Shown piece after piece: positions 46,561-57,656 of a stretch of DNA of 64,000 bases (within the stretch, counting starts at the first letter, position 1; each line of letters opens with the position of its first letter). Source of the DNA: Prostheceraeus crozeri (Eukaryota; Platyhelminthes; Polycladida; Euryleptidae); NCBI GenBank assembly GCA_907163375.1, contig CAJQUW010001803.1:114461-178460 (forward strand). Direction: 5' to 3'. The translations under genes were made by a program, and so were the position numbers. Under the pieces are notes generated by a model. The model ran no database searches. It was not told where the DNA came from and worked only from the letters and a program-made list of their open reading frames with translations.

Positions 46561-46718
46561 TCTGTCAAGCTAGCTTTTTCCTTCTAACATCGGGGTGTCA
46601 TAATTTTTATATCATATATATAAGATATGTAAGATAATAACAAGAAAAATATTAATAACTATATTCAGCAACCGGAGAAAAATGTAATGAAATTAAAATT
46701 GAAAACACAACTTTTACT

Positions 46719-46758
46719 TATAAGAATAAGCGCTTTCTTTTCTTCAGATGCTTTATAA
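46719..46758 (-). ncRNA. Hammerhead-like hairpin, left arm of P4
   Basis: Minus strand GCATCTGAAGAAAAGAAAGC then GCTTATTC. Exact CTGAAGA and GAAA cores with a palindromic AGCGCT stem III; stem II is absent. Confidence 0.3.
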
Positions 46759-47823
46759 GTAATGAGATTTAGATAACATGCTATTTACAAAATTTGAAAT
46801 ATACATCATAAAGTTAGTCATTAGAAATAACATGGAAATTTGGAACATATCTTCAAAGTCATAGGATTATGTACAGCATAGATTTCTGTTGAGGATAAGA
46901 TAATTAGGTCGAATTGAGTGATGGATCAAAGGATTCTAGGAAATATCATTCTTTGTTTTTTCTCTCTACATCACACTCAGAAAACTTCTTATAAAAAGAG
47001 AAAATAGAAAAAGATTTTCGTCCACATGCATCTAAATGTTCACTTAAACTTATCTGTCTATAATTAGGGTTGTTTATCTGTTGTTTGTGAATTCTTGTCC
47101 TGCACCTTATTGTCTTTTAGTCTCGCCAATGTAATATTGGTTGCATCCGTGGCATGTGATTACGTAGTTAACATTTTGTGTTGAGCATGACATGTAACAA
47201 TCTTTCCATTGAAATTATACATAGATCCTTCCCTCAAATAGCTACAAGTTCCACATATAGGATCTTCACATTTCTTTACAGAAAATATTTTGCTTGTTGA
47301 TAGTTTAGAACTGCATAAAATTCCCTTGAGACTTTTTGGTTGCCGTTTACTTATAATGAATTTTCAGTTTTGGAATATGTCTTTAGTTCGTTCATCTTCT
47401 TTTAGCATTGAATTCAAAGAATGGATTGCCACGGATGCAACCAATATTACATTGTCGAGACTAAAAAGACAATATGGTGCAGGACAAGAATTCACAAACA
47501 ACAGATAAACAACCCTAATTATAGACAGATAAGTTTAAGTGAACATTTAGATGTATGTGTAAGAAGATCTTTTTCTATTTTCTCTTTTTATAAGAAGTTT
47601 TCTGATTGTGATGTAGAGAGAAAAAACAAAGAAAGATATTTCCTAAAATCCTTTGATCTATCACTCAATTCGACCTAATTATCTTACCCTCAACAGAAAT
47701 CTATGCTGTACATAATCCTATGACTTTGAAGATATGTTCCAAATTTCCATGTTATTTCCAATGACTAACTTTATGATGTATATTTCAAATTTTGTAAATA
47801 GCATGCTAACTAAATCTCATTAC

Positions 47824-47866
47824 CTATAAAGCATCTGAAGAAAAGAAAGCGCTTATGCTTATAAGT
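47824..47866 (+). ncRNA. Hammerhead-like hairpin, right arm of P4
   Basis: TATAAAGCAT pairs with ATGCTTATA as stem I around CTGAAGA-AAA-GAAAGCGCTT. Stem II is reduced to AAA. Confidence 0.3.
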
Positions 47867-48135
47867 AAAAGTTGTGTTTTCAATTTTAATTTCATTACAT
47901 ATATATTCAGACATAAAGAGACCAACTTGAAAATATTTTGACAGCTGTTTCTTTCAACTGAACATATTTCAGAGTTATTCACTCCATCTTCAGCGGTATA
48001 CAGGACTCCGATAAAACAACAAGTAAGTTTAAATACATACCAGCGAAAAATGCATGAACCGATATCATCATCTATGACGTGCAGAACTACGGTGCTATGT
48101 ACAAGCGAAAAATGACGTCATGTGAACTCACAGAT

Positions 48136-48438
48136 TCAAGTGCAAGGGCACTGAGCCATCCCTTTCATTCGATATTTTCTTTCAGAATAATAGACTCTAA
48201 TATTAGAGGGATAGGTTGATGCACCGAAGATAGAGAAATTTTCAGCTCTAGGATGGTGCTCATGTAAAGAAATTTCAGTAGCTACGGGATGGGCTTTCAA
48301 ATGCTCACTTATTCGAGTGGCTACGTGGCGCTTGGTAGCACCAATGTATCGCATTGGACAGCGATCACAAGTATACAGATATGTAACATTCGATTTCAAG
48401 CCAAACGAAATGCGATCTTTGTTATTGAAGTGGTTCAA
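48136..48438 (-). CDS. P5 GIY-YIG domain
   Basis: FNNKDRISFGLKSNVTYLYT then CDRCPMRYIGATKRHVATRI with SEHLKAHP and YSERKYRMKG. RYIG is the YIG motif; the Arg of TRI and the Glu of YSER fit the GIY-YIG active site. The same sequence occurs inverted at 56,471-56,713. Confidence 0.75.
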   Translation of the reverse strand: MNHFNNKDRISFGLKSNVTYLYTCDRCPMRYIGATKRHVATRISEHLKAHPVATEISLHEHHPRAENFSIFGASTYPSNIRVYYSERKYRMKGMAQCPCT

Positions 48439-48779
48439 AACTTTATTGGTTTTTGAAAGTCAACTAAATTTTATCATTCTGCAATTTCTCATTCAACTCG
48501 TTTACATGTATACGTCTTTTTAGTTGCTTACGTCTGTTATCTATGAAAGGAATGGACCAGTACACCTTACCCACTTCACTAGTGGTTGAAGCATTTTGCG
48601 AATTTTCAGATTTGGCTACCACAAATTCGCAAAAAAGTTTCTTTTAATTTTGTCAATAAAATACGAATCATAACCGTTTTTCAGAAACATTGAAACATTG
48701 CGTTCACTCACTATTCTAAAATTCTCTTTATTGGAACAAAGTCTATCCGCTCTAGAAAATAGGGAGCTATCATTCTGGT

Positions 48780-49346
48780 CTAGCTGCATCGTTTCAAATT
48801 TTCATCAAACCAATAGAGAAACTCGAAAAAATATTTGCAGTTTTTTTCAGAGGGAAAGACCGCAAAGCAGTCATCTATATATCTAGTGTAGATAACGGGA
48901 TGCTGAGTGTGTTCTGAAAACCGGCTTTCTACTAGATTCATGGCAAACGAAGCCATGGCAGGAGCTAGCTTCGAGCTCGACCCACTGCCATGACATCTAT
49001 TTGGTAAAACAGTTTGTCTCATTAAAAGAGAATAAAATGTGATCAATCGTCTTTTTGACGGGAATCGACGTGAAGAGATTCGATACATCAAAGCTAATTA
49101 ATTTGCAATCTTTCAAATCCGGAATATCGAGATGCTTCAACTTTTCAACAAACTGAAAAGCATCCGTAACACTACATTGCTTAGGGATGAAAGGTTTTAG
49201 CTAATTAGCCAACCAGCACGATAAATTGGAGAGATAAGAATTTCTCATATTGAGGATGGACGACACGGAGGATTTTTAATATTTTTGTGGACTTTCGGGA
49301 GTCCGTACAACCTCGCGGGTTGAGAACCAACAGATTTCAGTGATAT
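48780..49346 (-). pseudogene. P5 RT fingers end and palm
   Basis: Starting next to the BEL insertion: ARLYGLPKVHKNIKNPPCRP, then KLAPAMASFAMNLVESRF and YTRYIDDCFAVF with the catalytic YIDD. Several frames; decayed. Confidence 0.75.
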
Positions 49347-49503
49347 TGTTAGAAATTTGTCTGTAAATTGCAATGTACAAGTGTTGATTGTCAGAGGCTG
49401 TAGGATTGATGAGAGGCAGGTGTGAATGTTGATAACTTTGTAGATATAATCTTCTGTGAGTGGCATGTTTCTTGAAGAGTGCTTGAGTGAACACGTGCAT
49501 GCG
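49347..49503 (+). repeat. Truncated 5' LTR of the BEL/Pao element
   Basis: Starts TGTTAGAAATTTGTC and matches 54,536 to about 54,702 up to CACGTGCATGCG, then switches to gag. Confidence 0.85.
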
Positions 49504-51031
49504 TAAGTTCAATGACGATCTTCGAACGTGGATCGGATGGTGGGGACAATTCAAGAAGATTCACGACGACGAGACTCTGCACGATAGTGATAAATTTCAA
49601 TATCTCATCCAAGCAACGGCCTACGGCTCAACGGCACGTGGGATTATCGAGAATTTCCCACCGTCTGCGGACAACTACGGCAAAGCTGTGGAAGCACTTC
49701 GGAGTCACTTTGGAGATGAGGACATCCTTGTTGAACTTTATGTACGTGAGTTGCTACAACTAGGATTCCTAAGTTCTCAGCAGAAACTTCCTTTGACTGA
49801 ATTGTACAGCAAGATAGATTCTCATTTGAAGTCTTTAGAGTCTATGAATGTTACTGTTGATGCGTTTAGCCGTTTTTTGTAACCTATTGTCATTTCATGT
49901 TTGAATGAGGATATTTTAAGGACATGGCAGAGGACTCCTAAGTTTAGCTCAAGTGGAGATAGTTCGGACAGATTAGCGGGCTTGATGGAGTTCTTAAGAA
50001 TTGAGGTCAAGAATGACATACATGTTTCTATGGCTAAGGAGGGTTTCCTCAGGATTGAGGATAAAGCCAGCAGGAATAATTCAGGTAGAGGGATGCACAG
50101 GAAGCAGGCACGTAGTTCTGGTGGTTTACATACTTCAGCGGGACTTTTGTGCACGCGTAGTAATTGCATTTTCTGTGATAAGAATAATCATTATAGCAAC
50201 GAATGTCGAAAAGCATTGAGCCTTGAGATGAAAAGGAAATTGGTTAATGAGAAAAAGGCTTGCTTTGCGTGCCTGAAGACAGGTCACAGAATTCAAAACT
50301 GTCGCGTAAATGTGAGGTGTTTGTCCTGTAACAGAAGGCATCAAACAATCATGTGTCCCGATTTACCGTGTCATAAGTCAAATTCGCAGTCCCTCGATCC
50401 ACATGATGAAGTGACCGAGTCAGCAGCTAACTACAGTAATGCAACAGGAAATGTGCTATTGAAAACATTACATGTCAGAGCTGTGGGACCACAAGGGAGT
50501 CGCATTGTGCGATTGATTTTCGATGATGGCAATCAGCGCAGTTATGTTAAAACAGTGACCGCAACACATTTGCATAGTCCTGTTCTTGGTCATGAAATTT
50601 TGAGAAAATCACTGTTTGGAGGATCGATGAGTGATTGCAAGCGGCATGCAATTCACCGGGTTGTTTTAGAGGGCATACAGAATCAGAACCGTAGAGAAAT
50701 AAAATTGCTGAATGAGGACCTTATCTGTGGTAAAGTTGATGGAGTCCCTAATGGACCTTGGATTCGGGAACTCGAAGAGAAAGGAATTTCACTGACGTCA
50801 GGTCGCAATGATGCAGATATTGAGGTATTGATAGGCAGCGATTACTGGGGTGAGTTGATGACAGGAAAAATGATGAGACTTTCATGTGGATTATTGGCTG
50901 TTGAGTCAATATTTTGTTGGACTCTCAGTGGTCCCTTACCGAATACTGATTCTAGGATCGACAACTTTGCTATGAGTAGTCTTTCATTGCTGAATCAGAC
51001 AGCACCTGTGAGCGATCCTTGGAGCTTATAG
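49499..51031 (+). pseudogene. BEL/Pao gag and protease
   Basis: Open from ATG 49,499, with an in-frame TAA at 49,880-49,882 and a TAG at 51,029-51,031; the frame is kept across both. Gag core: WWGQFKKIHDDETL and YLIQATAYGSTARGIIENF. Zinc knuckles: CIFCDKNNHYSNEC, CFACLKTGHRIQNC and CLSCNRRHQTIMC. The aspartic protease site reads LIFDDGNQRSYV, with D-D-G where BEL/Pao proteases usually have D-S-G, so activity is doubtful. Confidence 0.85.
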
Positions 51032-51079
51032 GCGATCGGAATTCGTGATCCCATTCAGGTCGTAGCAAAAGAGGAAAAA

Positions 51080-52066
51080 ATGAAGGAAATCGAGGATCAT
51101 TTTCTGAATTCTGTTTCTCAATCAGAAAATGGAAGATACCGAGTTGCTTTACCGTGGAAAGAGGGAATGAATTCGATCTCAAATAACAGAAATGTCGCTT
51201 ACCGTCGTTTGGAGAGTATTACTCAGAAGCTTGAGAAAGAAAACAAATATAAGGAGTATGAAGAGATATTCGATTCATGGTTATGTGAGGGTTTTATCGA
51301 GGAAGTGTCGGATGACATAGAAAATGATCGTCATTATTTGCCCCATAGACCTGTTTTCAAAGTTGACAGCAGTACCACTCCAGTGAGGCCAGTGTTTGAC
51401 GCCTCGTGCAAAACCGAGTCCGGATTGTCTTTGAATCATTGCTTAGAAGTTGGCCCAAATTTGATTGACTTGCTCCCCTCAATTCTCATGCGCTTTAGAA
51501 TACGACAGGTTGGAGTGATCGCGGATATTCGTAAAGCCTTCCAAATGATAGAAGTTTGTGAAAAGGACAAAGATTATCTCCGATTCCTTTGATGGAAAAA
51601 TAGAGAGGAGAAGTCTGTAAAGATCTTCCGTCATAATCGGGTGGTTTTTGGCCTTAATTGTAGTCCATTCCTGCTGAACAGTGTAATCAAACATCATTTA
51701 GATAAAAGTGAAGATGACACCGCTATTGCTCAGCAATTGAAGCAGTGTCTCTATGTGGACAATGTGGTGACCTCTGTCGATACTTTAGAGGATTTTGATA
51801 ACTTTCGATCGACATCGATCAAAGTTATGGAAAATGCCAAGATGGAATTGAGACAATGGGAATGCAACGACCCCGTGAGTAGATCTCAGAACGACTGTCC
51901 TGATACTATTGTTTTAGGGTTGAACTGGCATAAGGACGAAGATTCACTTTCAGTTCGGTTTTCACCCGAAGTTGACAAAGAATTGAGAAAAGTGACGAAG
52001 AGAAGTATTTTGTCCCTTGTGTCAAGAGTGTTTGATCCGTTGGATTTACTTGCCCAGTGCTATTAA
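51080..52066 (+). pseudogene. BEL/Pao reverse transcriptase
   Basis: Same frame as the gag segment, with an in-frame TGA at 51,590-51,592. Motifs: RP-VFDAS, SLNHCLEVGPNLIDLLPSIL, GVIADIRKAFQMI (first catalytic Asp), GLNCSPFLLNS, and CLYVDNVVTSVDTLEDF. The catalytic Y-V-D-D is Y-V-D-N here. A frameshift follows at about 52,060. Confidence 0.85.
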
Positions 52067-52638
52067 TTCCTAAACTGATGTTACAGGAGCTATGGGCTAT
52101 TAAAAAAGGTTGGGATACTGAAATTCCATCAGAACAAGCTGACAGGTTTGGTGGATGGATTAAGGAAATTGAAAGCCTTACTCAAATACGAATTCCTCGG
52201 CATGTTCATATCGGACTTGCTGATCGAATTCAATTGCATTGTTTCTGTGACGCGAGTAAGGAGGCGTATGCGGCTGCGATTTTCGTTCGAGTTGAATCAC
52301 GGGAATCGATATTTGTCCAACTTTTGCAGGCAAAGACGAGAATTGCACCGCTAGTTAGACCGACGATTCTTAGATTGGAATTATTGGCTTGTCTGATCGG
52401 AGCTCGTCTTCTGAAATCCGTTGAGACTGCTTTGTCACTCCTAACTTTTGAATGCTATTGCTGGAGTGACTCAACCACGGCCTTGGCCTGGATTAAGCGT
52501 GAAGATAAATGGGGCGTTTTTGTGGAAAATAGAACTCAAGAAATAAGAAAATTGACTGGGACATCGGTGTGGCGGCATATTCCAGGATGCGAAAACCCGG
52601 CCGATTTGCCCTCTCGTGGATGCTCCCAGGACAATTGA
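52057..52638 (+). pseudogene. BEL/Pao RNase H
   Basis: HCFCDASKEAYAAAIFVRV (first Asp), RLELLACLIGARL (Glu), CYCWSDSTTALAWIKRE (Asp) and NPADLPSRG. A frameshift near 52,625 leads into the next segment. Confidence 0.8.
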
Positions 52639-53835
52639 TCAAATCGAAATGGTGGGAGGGACCAGCTTGGTTACGGCAATGTGAAGACAAGTGGCCTATT
52701 AAAGCAGAACAGACAGATGAAGAGAAAGTTGAAAGCGAGAAGCGAAAATCTGTTACTCAAGCTTTTGTATCGACAACAAGTCAGCATTGGTATATCAGAT
52801 TCTCAAGTTATACAAAGAATCTCAGAACTATGGCCTGGATAAACCGCTTCATAAGAAATGTGAAAAAAGTCTCGAAAGATGATGGTGAGCTAACTTCGGA
52901 GGAAATCAATCAAGCTGAAAAAACAATTTTTAGATTGGTGCAGGCGGAAGCATTTTCGAAGCGAAAGATCAATTTCAAGATTGATGTGAAGACTGATGAG
53001 AGTGGAAATGTTTCGAGTCAAGACAAGACTGTTGAATTTGGATGACACTGATTTATTTAAGCAGCCGATTCTTATGCCCTCAGCGCATCCTATTGTTGAG
53101 CAGCTGATACATTTTGAACACATAAACAATGGTCATTGTGGAGTGCAAATAATGATGGTGAAGTTGCGTGAAAAAGTTTGGATTCTGCAGTCGCGACGAT
53201 CGATAAGAAAGATCATTTCAAAATGTACAAGTTGTAAGAGGCATTCATCTAAACCCGTTACTGTTGACACAGCTCCTTTGCCTATCGACAGGTTGACTCA
53301 AGGTCAGGCGTTTTCAGTCACAGGCGTTGACTTGGCCGGACCTCTGTTTTTGAAGGATCGAAGTAAGACTTGGATAGTCCTGTTTACTTGTGCTGTGTAT
53401 CGATGCGTTCACTTGGAATTAGTGAATTCTCTCTCAACCCAGGATTTTATGATGGCATTTTCCCGATTCGTATCTCGGAGAGGTAGACCGGCAACTATCT
53501 ACAGCGATAATGGCACAAATTTCGTCGGATTTGCCAATTTGTCGAAAAAGCTTGATTGGAAAAAGATTGAAAACACCGCCAGTGTTCAGCGAATACAATG
53601 GAAATTCAATCCACCAACTGCCGCTTGGTGGGGAGGTTGGTGGGAGCGTTTAATCCGAATGATAAAAGATTTTCTCAAAAGAATGCTTGGAAGACAACGA
53701 TTGTCTTACATTGAACTTCTGACTATACTGTTCGAAGTTGATGCGATTTTAAAAAGTCGACCACTGACTTATGTCAGCGAAGACGATGATGACCTGATCG
53801 TATTGACGCCAGCAATGTTTTTGAAACAACATTGA
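52625..53835 (+). pseudogene. BEL/Pao integrase region
   Basis: After a charged linker (52,625-53,010) and a frameshift, the integrase zinc site (H-E-H, H-C-G, CTSC) is at about 53,110-53,240. The catalytic core has GVDLAGPLF (Asp), IYSDNGTNF (Asp) and WWGGWWERLIRM (Glu). It ends at a stop after a frameshift near 53,835. Confidence 0.85.
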
Positions 53836-53854
53836 AAGGACTAGGTTTCCAGAA

Positions 53855-54181
53855 TTGGAGGCGAGCGGGGACAACTTAGGCAAAAGATTCAAGTCCATGT
53901 GCCGCTTGAGAAAGGAGTTAGAAATGAGGTTCCGAAAGGAGCACTTAGCATACTTCGTTGGAGGGGCTAAGCAGTCTCGAACTCGAATTGAGTTAAAGGC
54001 TGGCGATGTCGTGTTAGTGGGAGCTGATAATAAGAAGCGCTTGGATTGGCCCATGGGAAAGATTTCAGAGTTGGTTGCAGGTCGGGATGGCAAGGTCAGG
54101 GTGGCCAGAGTACGGACTAAGTCAGGAGTAATTATGCGGCCCGTTCAGAGATTGTACCCGCTTGAAGTTTCACGGGCTTGA
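53855..54181 (+). pseudogene. BEL/Pao Pol C-terminal domain (DUF5641-like)
   Basis: 108 codons with RKEHLAYFVGGAKQSRTRIE, GDVVLVGADNKKR, WPMGKISELVAGRDGKVR and VRTKSGVIMRPVQRLYPLE, typical of the end of BEL/Pao polyproteins. Confidence 0.85.
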
Positions 54182-54520
54182 ATGTTGCTTGTTAATCTGA
54201 TCCAGTGTTTTTTTATATGATTGATAGTGCTTCAGATTGACATGTATTCTATGTGACCTGTGTGAATACAGCGTTTTTTTAAAAAATTTTAACTGATTTG
54301 TATTTAGGCCTACGTCGGCAAATTTTGTGTAATGTGAGAAAAATGAACAATCGATGTACATAATTTCATTTCTTCTTCTCTGTTCATCAGTTGTATCGTG
54401 CGCCGATTGACTTCAACGTGGATTAGTGACTGCAGTGATCTGACCTGTAAATTGAATATCCTTTTTTACTGTCTTTCGATGTTTGTTGTATCTTTTGGTA
54501 GTGATTTAAATCCCTCTCAA

Positions 54521-54535
54521 AAGAGGTGGGAGGAT
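54521..54535 (+). other. Polypurine tract
   Basis: AAAGAGGTGGGAGGA lies immediately before the 3' LTR start TGTTAG. Confidence 0.7.
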
Positions 54536-54840
54536 GTTAGAAATTTGTCTGTAAATTGCAAGTGTAAATTGTACAAGTGTTGATTGTCAGAGGCTGTAGG
54601 ATTGATGAGAGGCAGGTGTGAATGTTGATAACTTTGTAGATATAATCTTCTGTGAGTGGCATGTTTCTTGAAGAGTGCTTGAGTGGACACGTGCATGCGC
54701 GCCTTCCGTTGAAATTTATGAGCTTGTACAGAAGATAAGAATATAAATCTTTTCTGACTCTTGACCGTGCTTTACGTTGGCAATCTTGGCTCGTAGGGCA
54801 ATCCTAAATACACAGGCATACTATCACATGTTAACTAACA
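54536..54840 (+). repeat. 3' LTR of the BEL/Pao element
   Basis: 305 bp, TGTTAG...TAACA, followed by the duplication GATAT. A TATA-like AATATAAAT lies near 54,750, in the part missing from the 5' LTR. Confidence 0.9.
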
Positions 54841-55826
54841 GATATCATTGTTTAAAACCTTCTTTGACTTTAAACTTTGGAGCTTACGATTAAATTTGTC
54901 CTCTTCAAGAATGAATGGATCTTTTTTCCAGCGCTGATCATACTTGTAAAGCTTGAATTTTGAATTGTCGTCTAAAATTCTATCAATCTTTTCGACATAT
55001 GAAGAGCGATCTTCAATAAATACACTGTTGCCTTTGTCAAAGCGTTTGTTGTGCAAGCCTTGTTCAAAGTTGACAAGACAACATTTTGAACAAGCTTGCG
55101 CAAAGACTTGAAATGTTTGAACCACTTCTACGAAAACGTTTGTTTCGAGAAGTAATTTTTGAAACTTCCTCCGAATTTACAGATGAAATCATCAACGGAA
55201 ACATGCGTTTTGATTTTATACATGTGACCTTCAGCCTCCACTTTCTGAATATTCATGCTAAATTTTTGTTGGGGCAGGGACATCGACATCACAAGAGAAA
55301 GAAGTTCCCCTTCTTCCTTAGACAACGTGCAGGAAGAAACATTGACTTCATAGGTCACATTCTTCGTCAATTCCATTTTTGTAGGGGTCTTCTGATTTTT
55401 TAAACTACTCAACTTTTTGGCATGAATTTTCGAAAGACGACTTTTGACGTTGATCAACGAATGGTCAATTATTGATTGAGCAACTGTTTTATCATTATCA
55501 TTAAACTGATTCAAAGTTGAAGAAAGTTTGTCACTTTTGGCCTTAAGATCTAGTGAGGCCTTACCAATCTCCTTTCGCAGTTCCTTTTGCAACGTCTTTC
55601 GGATCAGCTGCTTCGAGGATTTCAAAGAAGCAGAAACTTTGAAATGTAAGAACTTTGGTATCACACCGCTTTCATGACAATCTTTGAGAAATTTCACTCG
55701 TAGTTCTGCTCTGGTTACTTTGTCAACAATCTTTGTTGCAATATTTTCCTGAGCTTGGATTGCGGGCCAAGGGTTGGCGTTTGCAATTACTACTTTTGCA
55801 GCACCTCTCATGGCTGCGTTTGCCAT
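54841..55826 (-). pseudogene. Penelope-like element P5, 5' part
   Basis: Two frames meet near 55,126. The first (55,826-55,128) is a charged, helical N-terminal region (LRKEIGKASLDLKAKSDKLS) without known domain; its initial codons come from the inverted junction. The second contains RFDKGNSVFIEDRSSYVEKI, the DKG motif of the PLE RT N-terminus, and breaks off at the BEL insertion, resuming at 49,346. Confidence 0.7.
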
Positions 55827-56713
55827 GAATCTAGTAGAAAGCCGGTTTTCAGAACTTACTCAGCATCCCTTTATCTACACTAGATATGTAGATGACTGCT
55901 TTGCGGTCTTTCGCTCTGAAAAAATACTGCAAATATTTTTTCGAGTTTCTCAATTCGTTTGATGAAAATTTGAAATTTACGATGCAGCTAGGCCAGAATG
56001 ATAGTCTCATCTTTCTTGACATTGTTGTCAGTATTCTTGATAATGCATTTGATATTGTCCATCACATCAAAGAAACCAATGTAGATATCTACATACCTGC
56101 CTCTTCCTGCTCTCCCTCTTCTTATAGAGTTGCTGCTATGCGCTCCCTATTTTCTAGAGCGGATAGACTTTGTTCCAATAAAGAGAATTTTAGAATAGTG
56201 AGTGAACGCAATGTTTCAATGTTTCTGAAAAACGGTTATGATTCGTATTTTATTGACAAAATTAAAAGAAACTTTTTTGCGAATTTGTGGTAGCCAAATC
56301 TGAAAATTCGCAAAATGCTTCAACCACTAGTGAAGTGGGTAAGGTGTACTGGTCCATTCCTTTCATAGATAACAGACGTAAGCAACTAAAAAGACGTATA
56401 CATGTAAACGAGTTGAATGAGAAATTGCAGAATGATAAAATTTAGTTGACTTTCAAAAACCAATAAAGTTTTGAACCACTTCAATAACAAAGATCGCATT
56501 TCGTTTGGCTTGAAATCGAATGTTACATATCTGTATACTTGTGATCGCTGTCCAATGCGATACATTGGTGCTACCAAGCGCCACGTAGCCACTCGAATAA
56601 GTGAGCATTTGAAAGCCCATCCCGTAGCTACTGAAATTTCTTTACATGAGCACCATCCTAGAGCTGAAAATTTCTCTATCATCGGTGCATCAACCTATCC
56701 CTCTAATATTAGA
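55806..56713 (+). pseudogene. Inverted partial copy of P5 (palm to GIY-YIG)
   Basis: Plus-strand FAMNLVESRFSEL, YTRYVDDCFAVF, SLIFLDIVVSILD, RADRLCSNKENFRIVSERNV and then CDRCPMRYIGATKRHVATRI. It matches the minus copy at 48,170-48,960, so the two PLE copies stand head to head with the junction at about 55,806-55,826. It lacks fingers and ends at the minisatellite before the conserved YSER. Confidence 0.75.
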
Positions 56714-56915
56714 GCAGAGTTCGAAGTGGGTCGTGGGTCATGGGTCAAGTGGGGCAGGTGGGTCACAAAATCGCGTGAGTCATGTGGGTCGTGGGTCGTG
56801 TTTTTCCGAAAAGTTGGTGGGTCAAGTGGGTCGTGGGTCACATATGCCGTGGGTCAGGTGGGTCGTGGGTCAGACTTCGTTGACCCACTTCCAACCAGTT
56901 TGACCCATGAAAAAT
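56713..56915. repeat. GTGGGTC minisatellite with inverted ends
   Basis: About 15 degenerate GTGGGTC(R) units. It begins GCAGAGTTCGAAGTGGGTC and ends GTTGACCCACTTCCAAC, nearly the reverse complement of its start. It interrupts the PLE C-terminus. Confidence 0.8.
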
Positions 56916-56963
56916 TTGACGATCTCAAATACAGTAAACTTCATTTATTCGTATTCTTATCAT

Positions 56964-57509
56964 TCATGAAAAATGATTGAGTCAGTGTCACTGAAAGGGG
57001 TGATGGATGCACATGGCCAAAATATGCAACACTATTGACTTTCACACGCCTCATACAGTTCTGAAAGGGGGCGGAATTCACACAAATTAAAGACTCGAAA
57101 ACAGTTGCTGCTGTCTACAAGAGAAGTTGGTTGGTGGAGAGAAGTTGTTTAAGTACAATTGGGTTTGCTCTATTCTCGGTCGCTATGTCTGACGATACCC
57201 AATGATGTGTGACCTTGATTTCAGAGATACAGTTACTGAAGAAGTCAGGTATTCAGATGTTTTATTCATCTTGAAAATTTTCTTGCAATGACAACTGACC
57301 TTCGTTTTGTTAATTGTTTCGTTTCATTTTGTTGGTCCTTCGTGGAAAATATCCTCTGGAAGAGATTAGAATGGTAAATCTCTGGTCAAGATTGACCAGA
57401 GCCTAAATATTTTCGAAATATGTAATTGATAAGTCAATGGTGTTGCATATTTTGGCCGTGTGCATCCATCACCCCTTTCTGTGACACTGACTCAATCATT
57501 TTTCATGAA
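56964..57509. mobile_element. MITE with about 77-bp terminal inverted repeats
   Basis: 56,964-57,040 pairs with 57,432-57,509 (TTCATGAAAAATGATTGAGT and its inverse). The internal 390 bp has no ORF. Target duplication not obvious. Confidence 0.75.
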
Positions 57510-57656
57510 TTATAATATCTAAAGTATTTTGCCGTTCAATCTACTTTCGCATCATAAATGTTCCATGCATCTCATCGATCATTCGATACATGATAATCTG
57601 AAATACGATAATTCATTCGACGGTCATTGATATATTCGTATTGACCCTTTAGTTCG

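Larger units (their letters stand above)
44640..46600 (+). mobile_element. Penelope-like element P3 lacking the whole RT
   Basis: Inverted repeats of about 230 bp (44,640-44,870 and 46,362-46,600) enclose an Asn/Arg-rich segment, the pre-RT module, and directly after it the linker and GIY-YIG domain. RT fingers and palm are deleted. The terminal repeats contain a hammerhead-like fold. It resembles a non-autonomous PLE derivative that would need RT in trans. Confidence 0.7.
46670..47905. mobile_element. P4: inverted pair of PLE 3' ends (about 490-bp arms)
   Basis: 46,670-47,165 is the reverse complement of about 47,408-47,905 with few differences. Each arm encodes the GIY-YIG C-terminus reading outward: the right arm (47,421-47,678, plus) has CHGCNQYYI and ISLSEHLDVC with SFDLSLNST, the left arm the same on minus. 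The 240-bp centre reads on minus as a Cys-rich linker (KKCEDPICGTCSYLREG). Both arms end in a hammerhead-like hairpin. Confidence 0.75.
47910..49346 (-). mobile_element. Penelope-like element P5, 3' part
   Basis: Minus-strand PLE carrying RT fingers end, palm and GIY-YIG. It is continued on the far side of the BEL/Pao insertion at 54,841-55,826. An LTR-like 3' region at 47,920-48,060 includes ACCGCTGAAGATGGAGTGAA on the minus strand. Confidence 0.7.
49347..54840 (+). mobile_element. BEL/Pao LTR retrotransposon, decayed
   Basis: Flanked by the direct 5-bp duplication GATAT (49,342-49,346 and 54,841-54,845). The 3' LTR is complete (305 bp); the 5' LTR is cut to 157 bp and runs straight into gag, so the rest of that LTR, the primer-binding site and leader are deleted. 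Gag, protease, RT, RNase H and integrase follow in BEL/Pao order. The coding region has three in-frame stops and about four frameshifts. It is inserted in PLE P5, which it post-dates. Confidence 0.9.
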
